From contig NZ_JBEBMX010000002.1 of NCBI RefSeq assembly GCF_043196875.1, positions 316,119-380,118 on the forward strand: a stretch of 64,000 bases of DNA, in the 5' to 3' direction. A model generated the notes under the pieces. The model was given only the letters and a program-made list of their open reading frames with translations, did no database searches and was not told the DNA's origin. Positions within the stretch are counted from its first letter, which is position 1, and each line of letters begins with the position of its first letter. The DNA is from Saccharospirillum sp043196875 (GTDB taxonomy: Bacteria > Pseudomonadota > Gammaproteobacteria > Pseudomonadales > Natronospirillaceae). This document shows positions 1 through 8,686 of the stretch, in pieces. A program made the position numbers and the translations under genes.

Positions 1-305
1 GTGCGATCGGCGGTAGCGCCGGTAAAGGCGCCGCGTTTGTGACCGAACAGTTCCGAGGCCATCAATTCGCGCGATAGAGCGGCGCAGTTGATGGCACTGA
101 ATTGGGCGTTGGCGCGACGCGACGTCTGGTGAATATAACGTGCGACTAACTCCTTGCCGCTGCCGGTCTGGCCGCGCACTAAAATTGAGGCGTCGGTGCG
201 CGCCACCCGCTCGGCCTGGGCCATAAAATCGAGCATTTGCGGCGCCACTGTGAGCAGGCCGCCGAAGTTGTGCGGCTGGAACTGGGGCGCGCGCAGATCG
301 CTCAT
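1..305 (-). CDS. sigma-54-dependent transcriptional activator, AAA+ domain (partial, C-terminus outside window)
   Basis: Only the first 101 codons are in the window; the gene runs off the left edge. After about 20 residues the AAA+ domain begins at once. Walker A (GQTGSGKE) is at residues 45-52 and the sigma-54 contact loop GAFTGA at 92-97, so this protein should remodel RNA polymerase-sigma54. No receiver or GAF domain precedes the AAA+ domain, as in PspF-type activators; any sensory part must be C-terminal or supplied by a partner. Its ATG overlaps the stop of the SulP gene by four bases (ATGA), so it is the third gene of an operon with the transporter and the DUF442-type protein. The target promoter is unknown. 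Confidence 0.85.
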   Translation of the reverse strand, partial: MSDLRAPQFQPHNFGGLLTVAPQMLDFMAQAERVARTDASILVRGQTGSGKELVARYIHQTSRRANAQFSAINCAALSRELMASELFGHKRGAFTGATADR

Positions 306-1909
306 GCGGAAGCTTCCTGAGCGGCAGCACCGCTCAGCCGTTGCTCGATTTTGAATTCACACCAGGGCAGACGCACGCCCAGCGTATTGGCAATGCGTTT
401 TAATTCATCCGGATAACCGCAGATATCGACGCTGATGCCTCGGTGCTGGCACAGCTCGCAAAAGCGCAGCAACGCCTGAGTGGCGGCAATGCGTGTTTGG
501 TGAGCGTGGTTTAAGTCCAGCGTCAGCCGTTGGGCATCATCGGGAATCAGCGGCTCCAGCCGTTCGGGCAACTGACGCGCGGCAGCGAAATAGAGGCTGC
601 CGGAAATCTGGATGGCGTAGTGACCGTTGTGGCTGCGTTCATCGCTGACCAGCCAGCCGTTGCTGTCGACGCCATAGCGGCGCAGTTGCGGCACGCTCGA
701 TTGCAACAGGAAGATGACCAGACCGAGACCGGCGCCCAGCAAAATGGCTTCGTGGAAAGCCAGCACCAGGGTACTGGTGACGGTGACGATAAACAGCGTT
801 CGGGTCTGGCGGTTGGCGCGCAGCACCGAGGTGATTTGATCGGGCTTGAGCATCGACAGCGCCGTGGCGACCAACAAACCGGCAATCACTGGCTGTGGAA
901 TGGCGCGAATCAGATCGGCGCCGAACAGCAGTATGGGCAGCAACACCGCCGCGGCAATAAAGGGTGCCCAGCGACTGGTGGCGCCGCCGATATCAAGCAG
1001 CACAGATCGGGTTAGCGAGGTGCTGGCCGGGAAGGCACCGACCAGACTGCCGGCTAAGTTGGCCACGCCCTGGCTGCCGAGTTCGGCGCGCAGATAGCGT
1101 TGTTCCTGGCGGTTGCGCAGGGTAACGATCAACTCCAGCGAGCCGATAAAGGCGACCGCAAAACCGGGCACAATCAGCGCCTGTATCATCTGCCAGTTAG
1201 GCAGTTGGGTAGCCAGTTGCGGCCAGCCGTCGGTGATGACGGTGCTTTCTTCCAGGGTGATCCAGCGTTCGATAAACGCCCAGGGCGCAAACCAGACCAG
1301 CGCAATGCTGCCGATCAGAGCCGCCAGTGGAATGGGCCAGCGCGGCAGATAACGTCGGCCGAGTACGACGGATAACAAGGCTGCCGCGGCCAGTCCCAGA
1401 GCGGCCGGTTCGATGGCGCCCAGATCGATTTGGGTTAGCCGATAAATTTCATCGACTACAGTACGCACGCCGTTAAAGGGCGCACCGAGAAATTCGTCCA
1501 GTTGCATCAAGGCAATGATGATGGCGGCGCCGGTGGAAAAACCGAGCAGCACCGCTTCGGGAACAAAGTCGAAAACCCGCTCGGCACGCAAGGCAACAAT
1601 CATCAAGCGCGATAAACCAGCCAGCACGCTGAGCGTCACCATGGCGGTCAATAACAGATCGGGGCTGTCGGCCCAGGGAGCCAGGCTGGTGAGGATGATC
1701 AGACCGGTGGTGTTGGTCGGGCCCACAGTGACGTGAGCACTGCGGCCGACAACGGCGGCGATCATGCCCGGCACAATGGCCGTTACCAGGCCGTACATCG
1801 GTGGCAGGCCCGACAACATGGCGTAGGCCAGACATTGCGGAATGCCGACTAAAGCAACGAGCAGACCGGCGTTAAGGTCGCCGGTCGAAGGTAGGGAAAA
1901 CGACTTCAT
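302..1909 (-). CDS. SulP-family anion transporter with C-terminal STAS domain
   Basis: Inner-membrane permease of about 535 residues, the usual SulP length. The N-terminus has the family signature (LPSTGDLNAGLLVALVGIPQ followed by AYAMLSGLPPMYGL), then a run of about a dozen hydrophobic helices, and a cytoplasmic STAS-like domain from roughly residue 430 that includes ISGSLYFAAA. SulP proteins move sulfate, bicarbonate or other anions; the substrate cannot be read from sequence. I chose ATG at 1909. An in-frame TTG at 1924 would overlap the upstream stop by four bases and is a real alternative. The genes on either side (DUF442 phosphatase-like, sigma-54 activator) suggest a sulfur-related or redox-related role. 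Confidence 0.88.
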   Translation of the reverse strand: MKSFSLPSTGDLNAGLLVALVGIPQCLAYAMLSGLPPMYGLVTAIVPGMIAAVVGRSAHVTVGPTNTTGLIILTSLAPWADSPDLLLTAMVTLSVLAGLSRLMIVALRAERVFDFVPEAVLLGFSTGAAIIIALMQLDEFLGAPFNGVRTVVDEIYRLTQIDLGAIEPAALGLAAAALLSVVLGRRYLPRWPIPLAALIGSIALVWFAPWAFIERWITLEESTVITDGWPQLATQLPNWQMIQALIVPGFAVAFIGSLELIVTLRNRQEQRYLRAELGSQGVANLAGSLVGAFPASTSLTRSVLLDIGGATSRWAPFIAAAVLLPILLFGADLIRAIPQPVIAGLLVATALSMLKPDQITSVLRANRQTRTLFIVTVTSTLVLAFHEAILLGAGLGLVIFLLQSSVPQLRRYGVDSNGWLVSDERSHNGHYAIQISGSLYFAAARQLPERLEPLIPDDAQRLTLDLNHAHQTRIAATQALLRFCELCQHRGISVDICGYPDELKRIANTLGVRLPWCEFKIEQRLSGAAAQEASA

Positions 1910-1920
1910 TCGCGCCAGAA

Positions 1921-2253
1921 TCAAGCCTCGCCCATGGCCGCACGGTAGAGAATGCTGCTGCGGTTACCGCTGCGGCAATAGCCCAATACCTTGTCGTTTT
2001 GTTGCAGGACCGAACGCAGAGTTTCGGATTGCTCGGCGGAGAAAACCGGGCCGTTCATCGGCAGCATATAGAACTTCAGACCGGCGGCTTCGGCAGCACT
2101 TTGGATATCGGCAGCCGGGGTTTGATCGGCCGATTCACCATCGGGTCGGTTACAGACGATGGCTTGAAAACCCTGGGCTTTAGCTTCGGCAACATCGTCG
2201 AGGCTGATCTGTGGCGCGACCCAATAATTCGTGGCCAGTTGAGTGGCGTTCAT
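1921..2253 (-). CDS. DUF442/TIGR01244 family phosphatase-like (Blh-type) protein
   Basis: Small cytosolic protein of 110 residues with a tyrosine-phosphatase-like fold. It carries the family core QISLDDVAEAKAQGF and CNRPDGE, and a CX5R loop (CRSGNRS, residues 93-99) expected to hold a cysteine thiolate. Relatives form the N-terminal part of Blh, the beta-lactamase-hydrolase-like persulfide dioxygenase, and are found in sulfide-detoxification operons. The ATG at 2253 has a good Shine-Dalgarno (AAGAGGA), so the longer upstream reading is not used. First gene of a three-gene operon with SulP and the sigma-54 activator. A persulfide or sulfurtransferase role is inferred from family and context, not shown. 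Confidence 0.8.
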   Translation of the reverse strand: MNATQLATNYWVAPQISLDDVAEAKAQGFQAIVCNRPDGESADQTPAADIQSAAEAAGLKFYMLPMNGPVFSAEQSETLRSVLQQNDKVLGYCRSGNRSSILYRAAMGEA

Positions 2254-2612
2254 CGGTGAATCCTCTTGGTAGGAAAGGATGATGGGGATGCATGCTAACA
2301 CAGGGTATCTGGCGTGCGACTGCCTCAAAGCGACGCAGCGTTCCGGATACGTCCGATTAAATATTAGCAAAAACTAATTTAAAGGCGAGTTGCAGTAATT
2401 CAAGTGGTTTGTGCAAGGCCTGCCAGGTGGCGTTGTTGAGTGCTTGCAGTCTTCGATAAAAGCTCTATGTTATTCGCTATTGGCCGGTTATTTTCGTAAG
2501 CCTGTAACACATCGACAAGCGTTCGAATAAACCTTCGCCCGGCGGATGTCCGCCAGCGATTTCCTCCAACGACAACAACAATAAAACCGGTCCTGACAAC
2601 GAGGAGAAGTCC
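2254..2612. other. divergent intergenic region
   Basis: About 360 bases between the DUF442-type gene and the Yip1-like gene. It is AT-rich around 2350-2390 and holds one clear inverted repeat (separate entry). I see no convincing gene; the short minus-strand reading frame at 2400-2648 overlaps the Yip1-like start and has no recognisable features. Confidence 0.5.
2363..2378. promoter_or_regulatory. inverted repeat ATTAG-N6-CTAAT, candidate operator
   Basis: Perfect 5-bp arms, ATTAG and CTAAT, with a six-base A-rich spacer, 110 bases upstream of the DUF442/SulP operon start. The same arms and spacing recur at 60132-60147 upstream of the peroxiredoxin gene. Shared control of the two by a dimeric redox-responsive regulator is an inference. 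Confidence 0.4.
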
Positions 2613-3224
2613 ATGATTCTCGACCATACTCTTGGTATTTTTACGCACCCGGATAGTGAGTGGTCACTGATTCGCCAGCAGCGTCGTTCCAAACTGATGG
2701 AATACCTGACGCACGTTCCCATCCTGGCGCTGATTCCCGCAATTTGCTTCTACATCGGTGTGGTGCATGTCGGCTGGTCTCTCGCCGGCGGTCCGAAAAC
2801 CACCCTGACCGCAGAAAGCGGATTGGTATTGTGCGTACTGAGTTATCTGGCCGCTCTGGTCGGGGTGTGGATTTTTGCGGAATTCATTAACTGGATGTCG
2901 CGCACCTATTCGGATGAAGCCACTGATCAGCACCATGGCATGGCGCTGGCGGTTTACACCACGGCGCCGATTTTTCTGGCCAGTATCGTCGGCATCTGGC
3001 CGGTGTTGTGGTTGAACGTTGTGGTCTTTGTCTTGGCGGCCGCTTATTCGGTGTATCTGATTTATGAAGGCATGCCGATTGTGATGAACATCCCCAAAGA
3101 ACGCGCCTTTATGTACGCGACCTCGGTGATAACCGTGGCTCTGGTACTGCTGGTGTCGATGCGTGTGGGTACGGTGATCGTCTGGTCGGCGGGCTTTGGT
3201 CCGGAATACGTCGTGCACGGCTGA
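2613..3224 (+). CDS. Yip1-family integral membrane protein
   Basis: Protein of 203 residues with about five hydrophobic segments (roughly 34-55, 68-92, 110-128, 130-150 and 170-192) after a short cytosolic N-terminus containing LGIFTHPDSEW. This start motif and topology match bacterial Yip1-domain proteins, whose molecular role is largely unknown. The ATG at 2613 follows a strong GAGGAG ribosome site. The gene is monocistronic and ends just before a strong terminator. Confidence 0.75.
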   Translation: MILDHTLGIFTHPDSEWSLIRQQRRSKLMEYLTHVPILALIPAICFYIGVVHVGWSLAGGPKTTLTAESGLVLCVLSYLAALVGVWIFAEFINWMSRTYSDEATDQHHGMALAVYTTAPIFLASIVGIWPVLWLNVVVFVLAAAYSVYLIYEGMPIVMNIPKERAFMYATSVITVALVLLVSMRVGTVIVWSAGFGPEYVVHG

Positions 3225-3230
3225 GCCAAT

Positions 3231-3268
3231 AAAAAAAACCGCCCGCTGTTGTGGCGGGCGGTTTTTTT
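3231..3268. terminator. bidirectional rho-independent terminator
   Basis: Stem ACCGCCCGC / GCGGGCGGT (3238-3246 and 3254-3262) with a seven-base loop, preceded by an A-run and followed by a T-run. It can serve both the Yip1-like gene and the convergent lipoprotein gene. Confidence 0.92.
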
Positions 3269-3310
3269 CTGACTGATCCAATTCCTTCTTGTTCATTAAA
3301 TTCCTTCTTT

Positions 3311-4126
3311 CTAACTAAATTCCCACCAGGGCAGATAGGTGTAATAGCCATCGCTGTCGCGGCGACTGACGCCATCGCTCAGAAAGCGCAGTTCCACCCA
3401 ATCATAACCACTGCTGATGCGCACTCTTCCAGCGTGCGGGAAGGTTGCGCCGCGATAAAAGTGCACGCCTTCCAGCGTATCCAGGCGGGCGCTGCCGCTG
3501 TAGCGGGCGTCGTCCAGGTAGAGGCTGGCGTCGGCGAGTAAGCGGAAGTCGGTGGCATCGAGTTCTTCGATGCGCACATCCAGACCACTGAGTTTGACGC
3601 TCTGGAAACTGTTGTTCAGCCGCAAATAGCCATTGAGTCGCGCATCCAGGCTGACGATTTCAGCAAAGGCGTCGTCGTACCAGCCGCGCACGTCGTAAAC
3701 CAGGCGACTGTTTAATGTGCTCAATCCCAACCAACTGCTGGTACCGCACTGGGTGGCGGTGGCGGTCAGTCCCAGTTCAACCCAGGTCATGCCGCCGCTG
3801 TAGGTTTCGGTATCGCCAAAGGCTTCGGTTGCGGTGTAACCGCCAAAACTGCAGCTGTCGCTGTCGAACAAATAGGTGCTGGTGGTTTCGATGGGCAGGG
3901 CGCGTGTTGCAGCGCGGCTGGAGGGGGATAAATAGTCGTCCGGGTTTTCCAGCATATCGATGCTGCTGGCCCCCAGGGCGTAAGGCATCAGCGCAGTCCG
4001 GGTCAGAAAGACGGTGCTGAATTCACTGACCGGCGTGGAACCGTAAGGCGCGTAAGGGTCGACTTCAACGTAGCAACCGGCGAGTAAAACCGTGCTGAGG
4101 GCAGTGAGCAACAGTGAGCGGACCAT
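3311..4126 (-). CDS. predicted lipoprotein of unknown function
   Basis: 271 residues. The N-terminus is a lipoprotein signal (MVRSLLLTALSTVLLAGC) with the lipobox cysteine at residue 18, followed by YVEVD. The acidic position +4 gives no clear inner-membrane retention signal, so outer-membrane location is likely. The mature part is rich in Ser, Tyr, Asp and short beta-type stretches with no motif I recognise. It is convergent with the Yip1-like gene and divergent from the asparaginase gene. Function unknown. Confidence 0.75.
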   Translation of the reverse strand: MVRSLLLTALSTVLLAGCYVEVDPYAPYGSTPVSEFSTVFLTRTALMPYALGASSIDMLENPDDYLSPSSRAATRALPIETTSTYLFDSDSCSFGGYTATEAFGDTETYSGGMTWVELGLTATATQCGTSSWLGLSTLNSRLVYDVRGWYDDAFAEIVSLDARLNGYLRLNNSFQSVKLSGLDVRIEELDATDFRLLADASLYLDDARYSGSARLDTLEGVHFYRGATFPHAGRVRISSGYDWVELRFLSDGVSRRDSDGYYTYLPWWEFS

Positions 4127-4280
4127 GAGGTTTCCTGCGTTTGGTTCGAAGTGTCGCTACTGTGGCGTGCCGTGACTGAATGCTTTCTGAACTGGTGCCA
4201 GGCAGCGGTCGGCGCGTTCAGTTTCAATTCAGTCTGAGGTTGCCTAGTATCAGCCTTTGCTAAATTGCAGGGTTTTAATC

Positions 4281-5297
4281 ATGACGCAGTCGAACAATCC
4301 GGTTCTGGTTCAGGTCATTCGTGGCGGTGCTGTGGAAAGCGAACATCGCGGCCGCGCCTTGGTGATGACGTCTGCCGGCGCAACGCTCTGGTCGCTCGGT
4401 GATGTCGATACTCCAACCTACCCGCGCTCGGCCATTAAGGCGTTCCAGGCGCTGCCGATGCTGGCCAGTGGCGCCCATCAGGCGTTTGCGCTCGATGACG
4501 AAGAACTGGCGCTGTGTTGCGCGTCCCACAATGGCGAACCCGAACACACGGCGGTTGTCGATCGGTTTCTGGGTAAGCTGGGTTTGGCCGCTGCCGATTT
4601 TGAATGCGGCCTGCAATGGCCATCGCATCAGCAGGCGTTTATTGACCTGGCTTGGCAACACGCCAAGCCAGATGGGCGGCACAATAACTGTTCTGGCAAG
4701 CATCTGGGCATGTTGGCGTTGGCAAGGCATCAGGGCTGGGCAACCGAAGGTTATGTCGGCGTTGATCATCCGGTTCAGCAGGCGATTCGTGACTGCATTG
4801 AACAGTGCTGTGATGTTGAATTAACCGGCGCGCCGCTGTCACCCGATGGCTGTACTGCGCCCACCTGGGCCATGCCGCTGCATCGCTTGGCGCTGGGTTT
4901 TGCGCGTTTTGCCGATCCGCTATTTCTGCCCGAAGCCTACCGTGATGGCGCGCGTCGTTTGCACCAGGCCGTCAGCAAGCATCCTTTTATGGTCGGTGGC
5001 AGCGAGCGTTTTTGTAGCGAAGCCATGCAGGCTTTAGGCGAACAGGCGTTTTTGAAGATTGGTGCCGAAGGGGTTTATATCGCGGCCCTGCCCGAGCTGA
5101 AACTGGGCGTGGCGCTGAAGATGGATTCCGGCTCGGCCGATGCCGCCGAGGTGGCGATGGCGGCGATTCTGAATCAGTTGGGCTTGTCGCTGCCGCAGCG
5201 CTGGCAACAACCGCCGATCCGCAACCGCAATGGTCTGGTGACCGGCCAGTGGCAGCCGGTCACCGAGGCCTTCAGCGAGTTAACGCTCAGTCGCTGA
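4281..5297 (+). CDS. L-asparaginase II family protein (Rhizobium-type, PF06089)
   Basis: 338-residue cytosolic enzyme predicted to hydrolyse asparagine to aspartate and ammonia. It has the hallmarks of the thermolabile Rhizobium asparaginase family: the N-terminal VQVIRGGAVESEHRGRA stretch, YPRSAIKAFQALP, CCASHNGEPEH and NNCSGKH, the cysteine-rich Ser/Lys catalytic region of that family. Length is typical. ATG at 4281 is preferred over an in-frame TTG at 4257 because AGGG lies 8 bases upstream. Its 3' end overlaps the convergent oxidoreductase gene by 11 bases. Confidence 0.88.
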   Translation: MTQSNNPVLVQVIRGGAVESEHRGRALVMTSAGATLWSLGDVDTPTYPRSAIKAFQALPMLASGAHQAFALDDEELALCCASHNGEPEHTAVVDRFLGKLGLAAADFECGLQWPSHQQAFIDLAWQHAKPDGRHNNCSGKHLGMLALARHQGWATEGYVGVDHPVQQAIRDCIEQCCDVELTGAPLSPDGCTAPTWAMPLHRLALGFARFADPLFLPEAYRDGARRLHQAVSKHPFMVGGSERFCSEAMQALGEQAFLKIGAEGVYIAALPELKLGVALKMDSGSADAAEVAMAAILNQLGLSLPQRWQQPPIRNRNGLVTGQWQPVTEAFSELTLSR

Positions 5298-6219
5298 CGT
5301 GAATGGCGATCTTGCCGCGGGCATGGCCGCCTTGGCTCAGCTCGAACGCCTTGGCGGTGTCGGCCAGTGCAAAGGTGGCCGCCAATGGCACGGTCAGGGC
5401 ACCGGCATCGGCCATATCGGCCAATGCTTGCAAGTCGGTATCGCTGGGCCGTACCCAGACCATCTGGCCGCCAGCCTTGGTGACTTCGCCATCGGCAATA
5501 GAAGCGTGGCGACCGCCGGTTTTGAGCACGGCCTGAGTGACATCCAGAACACCGCCGACGAAATCGGCCACCAGATCGACGCCTTCCGGCGCCAGCGCTT
5601 TGACCCGGTCGGTTAAACCGTCGCCATAAGCCACCGGCTCAGCGCCCAGTTCGCGCAGGAAATCGTGGTTCTTCTCGGACGCTGTGGCGATAACGCGGGC
5701 GCCAAAATGTCTGGCGATCTGCACCGCCAGAATGCCGACCCCGCCAGCGGCATTGTGAATCAGCACGGTCTCATCTTGTTGCAGACCCAAACGGGTGAGC
5801 AGTTGGTAGCCGGTAAGACCGGCCAAGGGTAAAGCACCGGCTTCATCCCAGCTCAACGCCGCCGGCTTACGCGCCAGCGCGCGCACCGGCACGGTGGTGT
5901 ATTCGGCGTAGGTGCCGTCGTTGACCATATCGCGGCGGGCGTAGCCGATGACTTCATCGCCTACCTTAAATTCCGGCACGTCCATGCCGACCTGTTCGAC
6001 CACGCCGGCCACATCCCAGCCGGGCGTGACGGGAAACCAGGTGTGCAGCATCGGATCGAGGTAACCCATCATGATTTTCCAGTCGACCGGGTTCACCGAG
6101 GCGCTTTTGACTTTGACCAGCACATCGTCCGGCCCGACTTTGGGCATGGGTTGGTCGGTCAGTTGCAAGACGCTGTTGTCGCCGTATTGGTCGTAGGTGA
6201 TGGCTTTCATGCTCGACAT
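5287..6219 (-). CDS. NADP-dependent MDR-family oxidoreductase (quinone reductase-like)
   Basis: 310-residue zinc-independent medium-chain dehydrogenase of the zeta-crystallin/quinone-oxidoreductase type. It has an N-terminal GroES-like domain (PVTPGWDVAGVVEQVG) and a Rossmann domain with the nucleotide motif AAGGVGILAVQIA. No structural or catalytic zinc cysteines are seen. ATG at 6219 follows AGGAAG; upstream codons in the same frame are not credible. Substrate unknown. Confidence 0.85.
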   Translation of the reverse strand: MSSMKAITYDQYGDNSVLQLTDQPMPKVGPDDVLVKVKSASVNPVDWKIMMGYLDPMLHTWFPVTPGWDVAGVVEQVGMDVPEFKVGDEVIGYARRDMVNDGTYAEYTTVPVRALARKPAALSWDEAGALPLAGLTGYQLLTRLGLQQDETVLIHNAAGGVGILAVQIARHFGARVIATASEKNHDFLRELGAEPVAYGDGLTDRVKALAPEGVDLVADFVGGVLDVTQAVLKTGGRHASIADGEVTKAGGQMVWVRPSDTDLQALADMADAGALTVPLAATFALADTAKAFELSQGGHARGKIAIHVSD

Positions 6220-6286
6220 GGTGGCTTCCTGATTGAGAGTTGTAGAGCGGCAGATTAGGGCGTTAAACAGGGATTCAAGCGCGCAC

Positions 6287-6310
6287 AAAAAAGGGTGGCC
6301 GAAGCCACCC
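6287..6310 (-). terminator. rho-independent terminator of the permease gene
   Basis: Read on the minus strand: GGGTGGC, four-base loop, GCCACCC, then TTTTTT. It lies just downstream of the permease stop and separates it from the MDR oxidoreductase gene. Confidence 0.85.
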
Positions 6311-6337
6311 CTGATAAAGCCGAACAAGGCAGCGCGG

Positions 6338-7870
6338 TTACCAGATCAGCACACCCACGAAGGTTGATACCAGCAGACCCAGCACCACCGGCAGGAACAG
6401 CGCTCGTACCGCTTCGAGTACCGGTACCCGGGCGAAACCGGCGACCGCAATCAGTGATGACCAGGCCACCAGCGTGCCGCCGCCAGTCCAGATGGCGCCC
6501 ATCTGACCAATGGAAGCGAGGGTGGCGGCATCGACATTCACTGTCTGACCCAGAGCGCCAGCCAGCGCACCGGTCAACGGCAGGCCGGAGAAGCCAGAAC
6601 CATCGGCGCCGGTAATCATGCCAATCAGCAGCAGACCGAAGGCAACGAAGAAACCGTTGTGCGGAATGATGCCCTGAGCCGCTTGAACCAGATCGAACAG
6701 AAAACCCGGAGCCGGCTCGCTCAAACCCATAATGGAGGTGGCAGTACCGCCGTTACCCATAAAGAAGAAACCAGCGATCGGCAGCACCGCGCCCATGGCT
6801 TTAAAGGCAAACACCAGACCATCGGTGATGTGATCGGACGCCACCGACAGCACCTGCTTGCCGGCACCGGCGAGCGTTGCCAACACCAGGATCAGAGCGG
6901 CAACACCACCGACCAGGGCCGCACCGCTGCCACCTTCCATACCCGGCAGAGCATCGGAGTACTTGGCCAAGACCATATAGAAGATGATGGCCAGGAAAGC
7001 CGCCGGCACGACGATGGCAAAGACCGTGGACCATTTATCCAGGGTGGCTTTGGATACGTCGTCGGTGGAATCCTGTTCATCGATCAGGCGGCTGGCCTGA
7101 GACAACTGCGCCTTGCCCGAGAAGCTGCCCATATGGCGATTCTTCTCTTTCTGTTTTTCCAGCACTTCCTGGCTTTCCAGGTTGTCGCCCTGTTCCCACA
7201 CCTGAATGCGGGCGGCGTCCGGGCCCATGATGTTTTTACGGAAACCCATATAGCCGAACAGCAGCGCGACGACACCGGTGATGATCGACAACACGAAGGC
7301 GCGGTCGGACACCAGATTGACATCCACGCCGGCTGCACCGGCACTGATGCCCGGCGCCACCTGAATGATGTAATCCGCCGACAACGCCATGCCCTGACCG
7401 GCAATGGCAATCGCCAGTGCGGCGCCCATGGCGGGCAGACCGGCTGCGATGGCCGCCGGAATCAGGATGGCACCGACCAGCGGAACCGCTGGAGTTGGCC
7501 AGAAGAACAGGGAAATCAGGTAGGTCACAAAGGCCAGCACGATGTAGGCGATGTGGCCGTTGGACATCACTTTCTGGAACGGCATGATCATCTTCATGTC
7601 CGATCCCAAGTGCCGCAACGAGCCAAGCAAAGCGGTCATCAGGGCAATGATCAAAAAGATATTAAACAGCTCGGCCGCGGCGGTCATGCTGGCATTAAAC
7701 ACCGACATAAAACCGATAACAGGGCTGCCAGTGTAGGCCAAGGCCACAAAGAAAGTTGCGGCGATGGCGGGTACAACGACGGTGGTCCGGAAGATCATGG
7801 TTACAATTATCGACACCATACCCGCCAGATATAACCAGTGGGCCAGCGTCAGGGTTACGCTCTCGTTCAT
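6338..7870 (-). CDS. multi-pass membrane permease (ion-transporter/TRAP-large-subunit-like), substrate unknown
   Basis: 510 residues with about a dozen hydrophobic helices and one large cytosolic loop at roughly 220-280 (charged, with KQKEKNRHMGSF). The repeat-like organisation and glycine-rich re-entrant segments (MTGADGSGFSGLPLTGALAG; WTGGGTLVAWSS) resemble the IT superfamily of dicarboxylate and related transporters. I cannot name the family with certainty. It lies 30 bases downstream of the RidA gene and is followed by a terminator, so the two form the end of a minus-strand unit. Context suggests that it imports the substrate of the neighbouring catabolic genes (inference). Confidence 0.7.
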   Translation of the reverse strand: MNESVTLTLAHWLYLAGMVSIIVTMIFRTTVVVPAIAATFFVALAYTGSPVIGFMSVFNASMTAAAELFNIFLIIALMTALLGSLRHLGSDMKMIMPFQKVMSNGHIAYIVLAFVTYLISLFFWPTPAVPLVGAILIPAAIAAGLPAMGAALAIAIAGQGMALSADYIIQVAPGISAGAAGVDVNLVSDRAFVLSIITGVVALLFGYMGFRKNIMGPDAARIQVWEQGDNLESQEVLEKQKEKNRHMGSFSGKAQLSQASRLIDEQDSTDDVSKATLDKWSTVFAIVVPAAFLAIIFYMVLAKYSDALPGMEGGSGAALVGGVAALILVLATLAGAGKQVLSVASDHITDGLVFAFKAMGAVLPIAGFFFMGNGGTATSIMGLSEPAPGFLFDLVQAAQGIIPHNGFFVAFGLLLIGMITGADGSGFSGLPLTGALAGALGQTVNVDAATLASIGQMGAIWTGGGTLVAWSSLIAVAGFARVPVLEAVRALFLPVVLGLLVSTFVGVLIW

Positions 7871-7900
7871 TGTCTCACCTGTTTTTGACTCTCGTTTTAG

Positions 7901-8371
7901 TTAGGACTCGGTTACCTGGCATAAGGCATCGATTTCGATGGCCGAACCGCCGGGCAAGGACGCCACACCGATCGCTGATCGGCTGTGCAGACCTCGCTCT
8001 GCGAAGATCTCGACCAAAAGATCCGATGCCCCGTTGGCAACCCAGGGCAGCTCTTCAAAGTCTTCGGTACAGTTGATGAAGACGGTCAACTTCAGACATT
8101 GCACCAGTCGATCCCAGTCACCCCCGCACACCTCATGCAATTGACTGATCAGATTCAGCGCACACAGGCGCGCTGCACTCTGAGCCGTCTGCCGATCGAG
8201 ATCGCGACCCACCTTGCCGCGGTACACCAACTCACCATTGCGCTTGCAGGTCTGGCCGGAAATAGACACCAGGCCGGCATGGCTTAGGTAGGGTCGATAA
8301 TGTCCCGCTGCCGGGTTGGGCTTGGGCAGTTCAATGCCCAGCTCGCTCAATCGTTGCTTGATGACGGTCAT
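7901..8371 (-). CDS. RidA/YjgF family protein (enamine/imine deaminase-like)
   Basis: 156 residues, longer than canonical RidA (about 130), matching the longer YjgF-like subgroup. Visible features are LVSISGQT near residue 34, the GKVGRDLD turn, and the C-terminal RSAIGVASLPGGSAIEIDAL region, which contains the conserved arginine and glutamate of the trimeric active site. RidA proteins hydrolyse reactive enamines and imines released by amino-acid enzymes, or act as dedicated deaminases in catabolic clusters. It sits directly upstream of the permease, and the next genes upstream are a ferredoxin and ChrA proteins. A role clearing an imine intermediate of this island is inferred. Confidence 0.85.
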   Translation of the reverse strand: MTVIKQRLSELGIELPKPNPAAGHYRPYLSHAGLVSISGQTCKRNGELVYRGKVGRDLDRQTAQSAARLCALNLISQLHEVCGGDWDRLVQCLKLTVFINCTEDFEELPWVANGASDLLVEIFAERGLHSRSAIGVASLPGGSAIEIDALCQVTES

Positions 8372-8686
8372 GGGGTACTCCCTCTTATGTCACTTGCCGA
8401 TGCAGTCCCCGACCTCGGTGCCAGGAGACTGCGGTTTAATAAGATTAAGCAGCGTTTCCTCCTGTTTCGTTGGTCAGAGCTTGCAAGGTGCAAGCAGGTG
8501 GCATCCGTCAGGCATAAGGGTTCTGTGCCCCTTGCGGCCGGCCGATGCCCGTTACCCGGGTTCTGTGAAGAGCGTTCTAAACGAGCGAAACGAGTGCTTT
8601 TCTTGTTGTTCGTTTCAAATTGAGCCGATCTCGGTCCAAGCCGGCTCTTATTATGGTATCGACGCCTTTTTCGGCGGCGACCCTTA
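8372..8686. other. intergenic region between ferredoxin and RidA genes
   Basis: About 315 bases without a supported gene. It contains imperfect dyads (for example GAGCCG...CGGCTC at 8622-8647) and a single ATGGTATC half-site near 8652 resembling half of the TGGTATACCA operator. Whether it holds the RidA-permease promoter cannot be decided by eye. Confidence 0.4.

Noticed and set aside
2400..2648. 82-residue minus-strand frame in the divergent intergenic region
   Set aside because: Overlaps the well-supported Yip1-like start, no ribosome site or homology feature.
6659..7834. 391-residue plus-strand frame antisense to the permease
   Set aside because: Very His/Gln/Gly-rich translation, no motif; the minus-strand permease has clear membrane helices.
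8650..8662. ATGGTATC half-site near 8652, and a similar GATGGTATCAC near 12986
   Set aside because: Only one arm matches the TGGTATACCA palindrome, so I do not count them as operators.
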